From IMG/VR virus record IMGVR_UViG_3300048872_000016, positions 1-38,068 of that record: 38,068 bases of DNA; one strand, written 5' to 3'. Under the pieces are notes generated by a model. It was not told the DNA's origin and did not search any database. It saw only the letters and a list, made by a program, of their open reading frames with translations. Below are positions 1 through 6,239 of this stretch, in pieces. Each line of letters opens with the position of its first letter. Position 1 is the first letter of the stretch. This DNA comes from a virus. Made by a program: the position numbers and the translations under genes.

Positions 1-42
1 CCCGGGGCGCAAACCCCCGGACCCCCCCCCCTACTCCCCTAC
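1..42. other. C-rich non-coding edge of the window
   Basis: This stretch holds a run of about ten C residues and a short inverted GGGG/CCCC pairing. It lies just past the last leftward gene and is much richer in C than its surroundings. It may be next to a genome end or cohesive-end region. That is inference from its position and composition; no overhang or packaging site can be recognised. Confidence 0.3.
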
Positions 43-225
43 TCAGCTAGAGCAGTCATTCGGACCGTGGCAGAGAGTGCCCTTCCAGGCCTCGCCTTCT
101 TCCCGCAGTGAGACATTCCCGTGCTCGCTGACTCGCGACTGAGGCTGAGCAGTCGTGATCCTCCATTCAAGTCCGTCACTGTGCTTGCTGACTGGACGAT
201 TGAGCCATGCCTTGATTCGGTTCAT
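43..225 (-). CDS. hypothetical protein, 60 aa
   Basis: Small soluble protein starting MNRIKAWLNR and ending in GPNDCSS, with no recognised domain. Its ATG overlaps the TGA of the FAD monooxygenase gene upstream (TGATG), so it is probably translated by coupling. It is the last gene of the leftward left-arm operon. Coding is supported by the tight overlap and the collinear strand; the function is unknown. Confidence 0.55.
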   Translation of the reverse strand: MNRIKAWLNRPVSKHSDGLEWRITTAQPQSRVSEHGNVSLREEGEAWKGTLCHGPNDCSS

Positions 226-1355
226 CAGATGACCCTTACCTTTCCCAGGTTGTTGCGCTCTGCGCGGCCTTGTCCGAGTTCCACGAACTCATGAATCTTT
301 GGAAGCACATCCGACTCCCACTCACTGAGTGCCACGTACGGGTCTGAGTAGCCCGAGAGAGCCCGGACTAGCGCAGTGGCTTGCTCGATACCGTTGTTTA
401 CTCCCCTGCCACTGTGAGGCCGTACAGGCTCCAATGCGTCCCCCACGATTGCGGCATAGCCATGACCCGTAGGCCAGAATGCCTTAGTCGGGTACTCGAC
501 ATCGTTCATGGGCACTGCCATGATGGCGCGCGTGTTCTGGACTGACTTAGCCGCCCACTCCGGAAGGAATCGACGCGCCACACTGCACATGATGTAGTGC
601 GCGTAAGGCGTCATGTTGCCTGGAAGCATGAACGCCAGTTCTTCCGGTCCCTTACCGTCATTCATTGCCACGTACTCATCACGCGACAGTGTGTGGTAGA
701 GAGTCCAGTCGGAGTTACCCGCGTGCAATCCCTGGGTGATCCGCTCTGTGGCGGAGTAGAGAATGCCGTTCGTGTCGTCTCGGTACCTCTCGAATCCCAA
801 GACGTCATGACCCGCATTGAGTCGCTCTGTCGGGTAAAGGCCGCGCCACACGAGATAGCCCGCATATTCCAGCGTGCGACTCGGAGCGAACTGAGTGCGT
901 CCCGTTGACTTACGGCCATCTGCGAAGATGACCAAGTCGAATTCGGCCGTTCCCCCATTCGCGAAGTGGAGCGCGTTGCCGATGACCTTAGTCACCTTGT
1001 GCCCGTAGATGACGGGGGTACGACTCGTCACTGCCTGGTGGAAGATGTCCCATGCAGTGGACTCCCCCGGATACATCGTGTGATCGCGCTCGCCAGTGAC
1101 AACTGTGTCATTCACGTCGTAAGTGAAGACGTCCTTTGCCGAGTAGGCCACCACTTCGGAAGTCGGAATGCCCTCTGCATTGAGAACGTCAAGGTTCCAT
1201 TCCCGGATGCCGATGACTCCGCCGGACTGCGGACGCGTGGCCTTAGCAGCCTCAAAGACATTGACGTTACGGAAGCCCGCGTTACGGAGCATTACCGCAG
1301 TGAGGGGGCCAATGAGGCTTCCCCCGACGATTGCGATTCGGGCATTGCGGTTCAT
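225..1355 (-). CDS. FAD-dependent monooxygenase (group A flavoprotein hydroxylase-like)
   Basis: 376 aa, full length for the p-hydroxybenzoate hydroxylase / dihydroxypyridine hydroxylase type of single-component flavin monooxygenase. Residues 7-17 form the dinucleotide fold with GGSLIG, followed by the acidic end of the second strand (VFE, residue 35). ADGRKS at 145-150 matches the DG motif that contacts FAD and NAD(P)H. VGDALEPVRPHSGRGVN (304-320) matches the GD motif binding the FAD ribityl chain and pyrophosphate. The expected role is hydroxylation of an aromatic or similar small molecule in the cytoplasm; the substrate cannot be deduced. The ATG follows a GAAAGGCGAACTC leader. All three flavin motifs are intact, so the enzyme is likely active. 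It sits in an accessory operon of unrelated small genes and may modify a host metabolite or an antibiotic. Confidence 0.85.
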   Translation of the reverse strand: MNRNARIAIVGGSLIGPLTAVMLRNAGFRNVNVFEAAKATRPQSGGVIGIREWNLDVLNAEGIPTSEVVAYSAKDVFTYDVNDTVVTGERDHTMYPGESTAWDIFHQAVTSRTPVIYGHKVTKVIGNALHFANGGTAEFDLVIFADGRKSTGRTQFAPSRTLEYAGYLVWRGLYPTERLNAGHDVLGFERYRDDTNGILYSATERITQGLHAGNSDWTLYHTLSRDEYVAMNDGKGPEELAFMLPGNMTPYAHYIMCSVARRFLPEWAAKSVQNTRAIMAVPMNDVEYPTKAFWPTGHGYAAIVGDALEPVRPHSGRGVNNGIEQATALVRALSGYSDPYVALSEWESDVLPKIHEFVELGQGRAERNNLGKVRVI

Positions 1356-1388
1356 GAGTTCGCCTTTCGATTGGTAAAGCAGGGGGAG

Positions 1389-1679
1389 TTACCGAGTGGT
1401 GTGGTAGTACGTGAAACGCTGGGCACTGTCGTACGACTGGTGACGGCGCATCATCACAACCGTCCGAGTCAGGTTCTCCGTCTGAGTGGTAACGGTCCAC
1501 CAGGAGTTAACCCAGAATCGAACGCGAGTGATGCAGTCCACAGGGAACGGGATAACGTAGCCATCCCACATTCCGGCATCTATTTCGTCAAGAAGTTGCT
1601 GCCACCGTGCGAGGCTTCCGCAACCCTCAACCCATTCCGAGTAGAGAGCGGAGCGGATGGCTTTCCTTGTCATGTCCAT
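1389..1679 (-). CDS. hypothetical protein, 96 aa
   Basis: Starts MDMTRKAIRS; rich in Trp, Arg and Thr, with no recognised fold. The frame stays open 17 codons further upstream, but the ATG at 1679 is preferred because it lies directly behind GAAAGGCGAACTC, the same leader used by the FAD monooxygenase and other genes of this operon. Short gaps and a common strand argue for one leftward transcript. Function unknown. Confidence 0.6.
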   Translation of the reverse strand: MDMTRKAIRSALYSEWVEGCGSLARWQQLLDEIDAGMWDGYVIPFPVDCITRVRFWVNSWWTVTTQTENLTRTVVMMRRHQSYDSAQRFTYYHTTR

Positions 1680-1762
1680 GAGTTCGCCTTTCGAGTAGGA
1701 CATTGGCCGTACTGACCGAAAGCCGCTCACTCACTCCCCCGAGATGAATGAGCGGCAAACCG

Positions 1763-1885
1763 CTAGAACGGAATGCGTCCAGTGCGCCGGTAGTAGGCCG
1801 CGCGGTCACGTCCTTCTCGCCACTTGGCGATTGAGTAGGCCAGACTCCCGACCATGAGGGGAGTGAGCAGGATTGCGAGGATCAC
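1763..1885 (-). CDS. small membrane protein, 40 aa
   Basis: GTG start behind the shared AAAGGCGAATCCC leader. The first 20 residues (MILAILLTPLMVGSLAYSIA) form one hydrophobic membrane segment, followed by a basic tail of about 20 residues rich in Arg and Tyr. The predicted topology is N-out/C-in by the positive-inside rule. The leader identical to its neighbours and the clean hydrophobic/basic partition support coding. Function unknown. Confidence 0.6.
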   Translation of the reverse strand: MILAILLTPLMVGSLAYSIAKWREGRDRAAYYRRTGRIPF

Positions 1886-1910
1886 GGGATTCGCCTTTCG
1901 TTGTGATCGA

Positions 1911-2261
1911 TTAGAACGGACCGTGCAAAGGACGGTCGTTGTACTGCGTCTTGGGACTGGTGAACGTGTCCAGGTGGGGAAGGGAGTCAGACGCGTCCCT
2001 GTCTTCCTGCCAGTCGGAGTAGTCCGCGCGGTTCTCGTCATCGATAGCGTCTTGAAGTGCCTTGCGCTCTTTGCCGATGGACTCCACATCCATCTGGACG
2101 AGCTTGTTCCACAGTTCCTCAGCACGCTCCGCCTCACTCGCGAAGTAGTGACCGGTGTCCGGGTCATCCTTGAATTGGATGGCGTTGGAGCGCATGGCTT
2201 CCATGTAGGTACGCGTGGCGACTCGGAGAGTCATCATTTCATCGGGAGTGAAGTCACTCAT
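1911..2261 (-). CDS. hypothetical protein, 116 aa, acidic, helical
   Basis: Starts MSDFTPDEMMTLRV. Charged and largely helical up to about residue 85, then a low-complexity acidic/polar tail. No recognised domain. The ATG is preceded by GAAAGGATC. It shares strand and spacing with the other left-arm accessory genes. It could be a small host-interacting protein, but nothing in the sequence shows this. Confidence 0.65.
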   Translation of the reverse strand: MSDFTPDEMMTLRVATRTYMEAMRSNAIQFKDDPDTGHYFASEAERAEELWNKLVQMDVESIGKERKALQDAIDDENRADYSDWQEDRDASDSLPHLDTFTSPKTQYNDRPLHGPF

Positions 2262-2340
2262 TGGGGGATCCTTTCATTGGAGCGGAGTTGGCCGAATAGC
2301 CACAAGGTGAGCCCCGTAGGGCCCCCTTGAAGTGATTCGA

Positions 2341-2475
2341 TCAGGATGCCGCAACCCACATGGCGTAGATCGTTCTCTCGTCAGTGCTCCACTGACTCAT
2401 GAGGGCATCTGCCTCTTGAATGGTGCGGGTACTGACTGTGGTGACTTGCTCTAGCCACGCCTTGAGGGGATCCAT
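2341..2475 (-). CDS. hypothetical protein, 44 aa
   Basis: Starts MDPLKAWLEQ and ends IYAMWVAAS; amphipathic and probably helical. The ATG lies about nine bases after AAAGGCG and overlaps the end of the SWIM zinc-finger gene by 25 bases, which suggests coupled translation. An ATG seven bases further upstream opens a different frame and is less well spaced from the ribosome-binding site. Confidence 0.5.
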   Translation of the reverse strand: MDPLKAWLEQVTTVSTRTIQEADALMSQWSTDERTIYAMWVAAS

Positions 2476-2747
2476 GAGACATCCGCCTTTCTATCTAGGT
2501 CTACGAGCATTTCAGCCGCCACCAGGTGGTAGCAGCGTCCGAAGTTGAGATAGCCCTTACAGGTACAGGACCGTTCGTCTGTGTCCACCATGTAAGTGTT
2601 CGTGCCATCGGATGACACGATAAGGAAGATGCCGGAGCGACTACCGGCGACGATCGCCTGTGTCTCGATAAGCTCGAATGCCTTTGTAACGATTGCCGGG
2701 CGCTTGTCACTGGCGAACAAGTCCAGTGTCGGAGTGGGGGAACTCAT
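2451..2747 (-). CDS. SWIM zinc-finger protein, 98 aa
   Basis: Residues from about 60 read CTCKGYLNFGRCYHLVAAE, the CxCx(n)CxH signature of the SWIM zinc finger, a small DNA- or protein-binding fold. The preceding beta hairpin (FLIVSSDGTNTYMVD) is typical of the short stand-alone SWIM proteins found in actinophages. It is the first gene of the leftward left-arm operon. Its ATG is preceded by GAAAGGCGAATC. The partner is unknown; it could be a regulator or a recombination accessory. Confidence 0.8.
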   Translation of the reverse strand: MSSPTPTLDLFASDKRPAIVTKAFELIETQAIVAGSRSGIFLIVSSDGTNTYMVDTDERSCTCKGYLNFGRCYHLVAAEMLVDLDRKADVSWIPSRRG

Positions 2748-3410
2748 GATTCGCCTTTCGTTGTAGTTGCCTTACTAGTGAGAGTGACGAGACTTGCACT
2801 CACTGACTGACTACGTTCCCTACTCAGTGGCCGTGATGGCTTGTTGCTAGGGATAACGACTCAGTCACTCTCATCCACTGAGTACTACTCAGTTCAACCG
2901 ATGCCCTTGAGTAGGGAGGGATGAGTTAGTCCCTTACTCGGTTGTCTTGCCGTCTCTAGTGTCTGGTTCTCAAGCTTGCCGGGTTTGGAGGACTATGCGG
3001 ATCTTACGATCCCTACGTACCGGGGCGGAGTGACTAGAGCCCGTATGAAGTTGTCTATTGCCAAGTTCCCTTAGTGGGAGTGACGAGTCAAGGACTCCCG
3101 TTACTATCGTTATCAAGCCGTGACCTGATCAGTTACTCACTGCGGTCGGTCTCCCCTGGGTAAGAGTAAGGCCGCTTGAGTAGGAGTAGTCCTAGAAAGT
3201 GCCTCTGAGCATGGGAAACCCCGCGCAGATCGCGCTAGAGTGGTTGTACCTGGGAAGCCCTTGAGGCCCTTAGGGACGATCTGAGGGCCTTCCAGCTACA
3301 TCTACGGACAGTGACCAAAGTCGTGAGACTCACCCAGGGAATAATGTGACAACGACAATCGTTCTCGGGTACAGTCCCCAGGACAGACCAAGAACAAGAG
3401 GAGTACGACA
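2748..3410. promoter_or_regulatory. divergent intergenic region, rich in short inverted repeats
   Basis: This 663-base non-coding stretch separates the leftward left arm from the rightward early arm, so it should hold promoters for both. No ORF of note is present. Around 2858-2901, 7-bp ACTCAGT/ACTGAGT inverted repeats are stacked. GTGAGAGTGACGAG near 2780 recurs as GTGGGAGTGACGAG near 3077, and each sits inside a 6-bp stem. A GAGGCCCT/AGGGCCT hairpin lies at about 3262-3290. Two copies of the dispersed palindrome lie at 3154 and 3331, the second just before AATAAT (3340-3345), which could be a -10 element. I see no convincing -35 boxes. Confidence 0.5.
3330..3342. repeat. dispersed palindrome copy, intergenic, left half perfect
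   Basis: TCACCCAGGGAAT: ten of 13 match TCACCCWGGGTGA. It lies 69 bases before the Lsr2-like gene and directly next to AATAAT, so it could be an operator over that promoter. Confidence 0.5.
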
Positions 3411-4043
3411 GTGACTGAGACAGTCGAAACCCCCGTTACGCCCGTTATCGATCTTGACGCGTTCGCCAGTGCTGGCAGTGACCAGTTCGTCACCACTGTT
3501 TGGCCGCAGATCAAAGCACAGCTTGATCAGATGACTACGGCAGTGGATGACCTCAAGCGCTTCACACCCCCCGGCATTGCCGAGGTCTACGCGTTCATGA
3601 AGACAGAGGCAGGGGCGGCTGATCCGACGATCAAGGCCGCCACTGACCACATCGAAGAGATGGAAGCTACGTTGCTCGCACTCCGAGAGAAGAGGAATGC
3701 GCGCGCGGTCGAACTCATGGCACCTGAGACTCTCCCTGCCGAGAAGCTCACTGAGATGAGGAATGCATTCCAGACTCAGAAGACTTCCGTCACTGGGCAG
3801 ATCGATGCGGCTAAGACCTATGCCGGGATCATGGGCAAGACCGAACTACTCGCTGCGTTTGAAGCGATCAAGGTCCCTGGCTTTGTCCGGGGTCTGGGTG
3901 CCACTACTCCGACTGGTGGCAATCCCGAGAATGCCGCTATCCGCGAGTGGGCTGCAAAGCAGGTTCCCGTGATCGTCGTCGGTACTAAGGGAAAGATTCC
4001 TGAGGATGTAGTCGCCAAGTACCGCGCGGCGCACACTTCCTAA
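3411..4043 (+). CDS. DNA-binding protein with Lsr2-type C-terminal domain
   Basis: 210 aa. The N-terminal two thirds are acidic and mostly helical, with a probable coiled coil around residues 60-130. The last 36 residues (from AAIREWAAKQ to KYRAAHTS) match the C-terminal DNA-binding domain of actinobacterial Lsr2: IREWA, then a turn, then KGKIPEDVV.KYRAAH, with KGK in place of the usual RGR minor-groove loop. The Lsr2 N-terminal dimerisation domain is absent, so oligomerisation would have to use the coiled coil. Such proteins could act as phage nucleoid proteins, silencers or antagonists of host Lsr2. Start is GTG behind AGAGGAG. It is the first gene of the rightward arm, followed by a strong hairpin, so it is probably transcribed early as its own unit. 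Confidence 0.75.
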   Translation: MTETVETPVTPVIDLDAFASAGSDQFVTTVWPQIKAQLDQMTTAVDDLKRFTPPGIAEVYAFMKTEAGAADPTIKAATDHIEEMEATLLALREKRNARAVELMAPETLPAEKLTEMRNAFQTQKTSVTGQIDAAKTYAGIMGKTELLAAFEAIKVPGFVRGLGATTPTGGNPENAAIREWAAKQVPVIVVGTKGKIPEDVVAKYRAAHTS

Positions 4044-4050
4044 GGACACT

Positions 4051-4084
4051 AAGGGGGAGTGACTCGTCTGAGTCACTCCCCCTT
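4051..4084 (+). terminator. hairpin terminator after the Lsr2-like gene
   Basis: A perfect 15-bp stem, AAGGGGGAGTGACTC pairing with GAGTCACTCCCCCTT, with a 4-base loop, begins seven bases after the stop codon. It lacks a long U tract on the rightward strand, so it may terminate only partly or act as a processing or stability element. Confidence 0.65.
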
Positions 4085-4111
4085 ATTCGCATCCCCTAAA
4101 GGAGTAGACAC

Positions 4112-4252
4112 ATGAAACTAACAATGAAGCTCCCAGAAGGTTGGCATGACTTGTCTCTTGAAGACAGGTTGAAGTCACTACTCGAAACAGTTGGGCTACC
4201 GATAAGCGACGAACAAGCCAAGCGCGCTATTGAGGGAATGGAAGACACATGA
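4112..4252 (+). CDS. hypothetical protein, 46 aa
   Basis: Starts MKLTMKLPEGWHDLSL; short, acidic and probably helical. A ribosome-binding site (AAAGGAG) lies eight bases upstream of the ATG. Its TGA overlaps the ATG of the next gene (ATGA), the first of a chain of three such overlaps. The sequence is unrecognised. Confidence 0.6.
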   Translation: MKLTMKLPEGWHDLSLEDRLKSLLETVGLPISDEQAKRAIEGMEDT

Positions 4253-4419
4253 AACTAGCGGAACGCATTCGGCTACTCGGACTAGTAATAGACGAACTCA
4301 ATAGCTATCTAAGAGAACTACAGGAGTACGACGCTAAGTCTTTCCCGGAAGGTGTCACCCGTACTGATGACGCGCTACTAGTCGATTTCGGTTACTACCT
4401 GATAAGGCCGGAAAAGTGA
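4249..4419 (+). CDS. hypothetical protein, 56 aa
   Basis: Starts MKLAERIRLLGLVIDELN and ends YYLIRPEK; helical N-terminus. Coupled to both neighbours: ATGA with the preceding gene and GTGA with the following one. The operon-like 4-base overlaps are the main coding evidence. Function unknown. Confidence 0.6.
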   Translation: MKLAERIRLLGLVIDELNSYLRELQEYDAKSFPEGVTRTDDALLVDFGYYLIRPEK

Positions 4420-4574
4420 AGTCATTTAAGATCACTGCGTATGTCACCATGAATGACTACCAGACTAAAGAACGTGTCAGGGATGCCGCAGTAAAGGGAT
4501 TGCGGGGATCCGTATCCAGTGACATCAGCTATCTCAGTGTGGATGTCGAACTACTAGAAGAGGGAAGTTCATGA
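4416..4574 (+). CDS. hypothetical protein, 52 aa
   Basis: GTG start inside the GTGA overlap with the preceding gene. The pattern MKSFKITAYVTMNDYQTKER..VRDAAVKGLRG..SSDISYLSVDVELLEEG suggests a beta-alpha-beta fold of ferredoxin type, which is inference from the alternation of strand-like and helix-like stretches. Its stop overlaps the next ATG. Function unknown. Confidence 0.6.
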   Translation: MKSFKITAYVTMNDYQTKERVRDAAVKGLRGSVSSDISYLSVDVELLEEGSS

Positions 4575-4753
4575 AGATTAAGCAACTGATTGAACTGGCT
4601 AAGACTTTCCCGCCTGAAATGGACATTGCTTTCTGGGATGTCTATGGGAAAGAAAGCGGCTACTCACTAGACAAGACACTCAACATGGAAGTGCACGAGT
4701 ACCCGAATGGCTTCACTGAAGTAAGGGCCTCAGTAGAAGAGGACTACACATAG
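4571..4753 (+). CDS. hypothetical protein, 60 aa
   Basis: Starts MKIKQLIELAKTFPPEMDIAFWD and ends SVEEDYT. The first 25 residues resemble the start of many short phage proteins of the form K-x-L-x-L-x-x-x-P-x-D-x-x-V. It overlaps the preceding gene by four bases and ends the small-gene cluster 4112-4753. Function unknown. Confidence 0.6.
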   Translation: MKIKQLIELAKTFPPEMDIAFWDVYGKESGYSLDKTLNMEVHEYPNGFTEVRASVEEDYT

Positions 4754-4763
4754 TGACGATCAG

Positions 4764-4776
4764 CTACCCTGGGTGA
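4764..4776. repeat. dispersed palindrome copy, intergenic
   Basis: CTACCCTGGGTGA, two mismatches to the consensus. Located between the four-gene small cluster and the candidate promoter at 4809. Confidence 0.55.
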
Positions 4777-4808
4777 GATCATGCCTCTGACCTGCGGAAA
4801 CGTCGGGG

Positions 4809-4837
4809 TTGACAGATGCTAGATGATCTGCTCTCAT
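4809..4837 (+). promoter_or_regulatory. possible sigma70-type promoter
   Basis: A perfect TTGACA at 4809-4814, a 17-base spacer, then TCTCAT (4 of 6 matches to TATAAT) at 4832-4837. It lies 52 bases upstream of the GTG start of the basic protein gene and 35 bases downstream of a copy of the dispersed palindrome (4764-4776). It is a candidate only. Confidence 0.35.
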
Positions 4838-4888
4838 CAGAATATGAAAACCGTTTCCAAACGGCTAGTAGGAAAGGCGAGTAAGTAA

Positions 4889-5392
4889 GTGGCTGGTAAC
4901 AGTGGTAAGGGCAGTGGCAAGATTCCCGCTAGGGCGCACAACCCTAAGCGCATTGCCAATAGGGCGGCATCCTACAAGCGTGGCCAAGAGCGTAAGGCCG
5001 AAAGGCGGCTAGCTCAGAGCAAGCGAGAGCGCGCCAACAAAGCTCTACAGCTAGAGGGGAAGCTCACTAAGTGGGAGTCCATCACAGCCACTCAGCATGA
5101 CCTGCGGAACAAGCTCTACAACGTGGGCACTGCGAGCTATGTCATGAGTGCGCCGGTAGTTAAGCTCGCTAAGGGGCAGATGAATCCGGGACGCTCTGTC
5201 AGTATCAGCACTACTCGCGACAATAAGAGGAACGTCACGGGTTGGGCGTACACATGTCACAACTGCCGTACGCACAAGATGTATCTCGACAAGCACTTTC
5301 ATGACTCCTATGGAAGTGCTGTTACAGAAGGCGAAAGGCATATGTGCGCACCTCAGTCTTGGACTAGTCCTTACAAGGAACTAGTTCACTAA
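4889..5392 (+). CDS. basic hypothetical protein with Cys/His motif, 167 aa
   Basis: The first 60 residues are very basic and helical (KAERRLAQSKRERANKAL), the middle is mixed, and the C-terminal half carries YTCHNCRTHKMYLDKH and later HMCAPQSW, a plausible CxxC...H..C zinc site. The basic N-terminus suggests nucleic acid binding. Start GTG lies behind GGAAAGGCGA, the same leader type used by the left-arm genes. It is followed by a hairpin. No family is recognised. Confidence 0.65.
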   Translation: MAGNSGKGSGKIPARAHNPKRIANRAASYKRGQERKAERRLAQSKRERANKALQLEGKLTKWESITATQHDLRNKLYNVGTASYVMSAPVVKLAKGQMNPGRSVSISTTRDNKRNVTGWAYTCHNCRTHKMYLDKHFHDSYGSAVTEGERHMCAPQSWTSPYKELVH

Positions 5393-5438
5393 AGCTCTGC
5401 GCGTGACTTGGTCGGGGGGCTAGTCACAAGCGGAGATC

Positions 5439-5476
5439 GGGAGCCCCTAGTCAATCAACGGGGGCTAGGGGCTCCC
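5439..5476 (+). terminator. hairpin after the basic protein gene
   Basis: A perfect 12-bp stem, GGGAGCCCCTAG pairing with CTAGGGGCTCCC, with a 14-base loop. It starts 46 bases after the stop. No U tract follows, so it may be a partial terminator. The surrounding 170 bases are notably rich in CTAG. Confidence 0.5.
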
Positions 5477-5735
5477 CTAGGAGCGGCTAGGTGCTTTGTG
5501 GATAAGGTCATAAAGAAAATCTCCATGTGTGGTATCTCGCTAGTAACACTGTAGTAAAAGGGCTCTCTCCAGGGTCCTTTGGCACACTCCACAAATAAGG
5601 TTCAACTCCTTACGTTCCACTTGAGGCACGGGCATTTAGAGACGACAAAAGGACTGACCTCCTACAAATCGTCTGCCAATCAGTAAGTGCTTTACGTGGT
5701 TACCGGCCTTATCCGGATAGGGAACTACGGTACAC
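5477..5735. other. non-coding stretch without a recognised gene
   Basis: No convincing ORF in any frame. It contains TAAGG-TTCAACT-CCTTA (5594-5610), which looks like a tRNA T-arm, but no acceptor, D or anticodon arm fits around it. The 12-bp palindrome TACACATGTGTA lies at the right end (5731-5742). Confidence 0.35.
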
Positions 5736-5804
5736 ATGTGTAGTACTACAGGTCTACTGACTGGAAAGCGCTTATGCGCCCCGTGCTTCATGAACTTCCG
5801 ATAG
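5736..5804 (+). CDS. possible 22-aa Cys-containing miniprotein
   Basis: ATG to TAG encodes MCSTTGLLTGKRLCAPCFMN plus two residues. The Cys spacing C-x12-C-x2-C resembles half a zinc ribbon and fits the many Cys-rich miniproteins of this arm. No good ribosome-binding site is visible, so this is a weak call. Confidence 0.25.
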   Translation: MCSTTGLLTGKRLCAPCFMNFR

Positions 5805-5835
5805 CCAATCGGAATGCAGTAAGCACCAATGCAAT

Positions 5836-5934
5836 GCAGTGACTCGGTATCTCAGGTGGGTTATCAGTGGGAACCTTGCTTGACCTTGGAAGTCATACAC
5901 GTCCCGATGGCGCGTATGGGTACCGAGTCACTGC
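5836..5934 (+). ncRNA. structured RNA candidate closed by a 14-bp stem
   Basis: GCAGTGACTCGGTA (5836-5849) pairs perfectly with TACCGAGTCACTGC (5921-5934). The 71-base interior can form smaller arms: GGTT/AACC, TGAC/GTCA with a 7-base loop, and CCC/GGG, giving a multi-branched, cloverleaf-like shape that is not a tRNA. It ends 35 bases before the next ATG, so it could be a leader element of the helicase operon or a stand-alone RNA. Confidence 0.45.
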
Positions 5935-5969
5935 GTCGTATCCCCCGGATCGAAAGGCGAATAGATCTA

Positions 5970-6239
5970 ATGGCGCTTAAGAAATGCCCGTACTGCGGAC
6001 ATGAAGAGGATGACGGTAAGGTGTTCCGGCTAGCGATCTATGTAGGTGACGTTCGACTCGCAATCATTCCAGCGGGCACGGCCACCTTTGCAGAGATCAA
6101 AGCCATAGTAAAAGCTACCCCCGGTAGTTACCTCATGGAAGAGGTCTTGAATGCGAACGGACGGATCTCGCATTCAAGACAAGTAGCAGAATCACTCATG
6201 GTCTATACAACTGACGGAAAGCTGAAAGAGAGAATCTAA
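5970..6239 (+). CDS. zinc-ribbon hypothetical protein, 89 aa
   Basis: Starts MALKKCPYCGHEEDDGKVF, with one CxxC knuckle followed by a mixed alpha/beta body. The frame is open upstream, but this ATG is chosen because it lies nine bases after GAAAGGCGA. The upstream part of that frame would run through the structured RNA. The TAATG overlap with the helicase gene indicates coupled translation. Function unknown. Confidence 0.6.
   Translation: MALKKCPYCGHEEDDGKVFRLAIYVGDVRLAIIPAGTATFAEIKAIVKATPGSYLMEEVLNANGRISHSRQVAESLMVYTTDGKLKERI

Noticed and set aside
966-1715. Long rightward ORF of 249 codons opposite the FAD monooxygenase
   Set aside because: It is antisense to a gene with intact flavin motifs and has no recognisable domain or coupled neighbour; a shadow of the real gene.
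5594-5610. tRNA T-arm-like TAAGG-TTCAACT-CCTTA
   Set aside because: No matching acceptor, anticodon or D-arm with GG loop could be placed at normal distances; probably chance or a remnant.
5600-5830. Leftward open stretch of about 64 codons reading Y-C-I-P-I-G-Y-R-K-F
   Set aside because: No start codon with a ribosome-binding site, wrong strand for the arm, and overlaps structured non-coding DNA.
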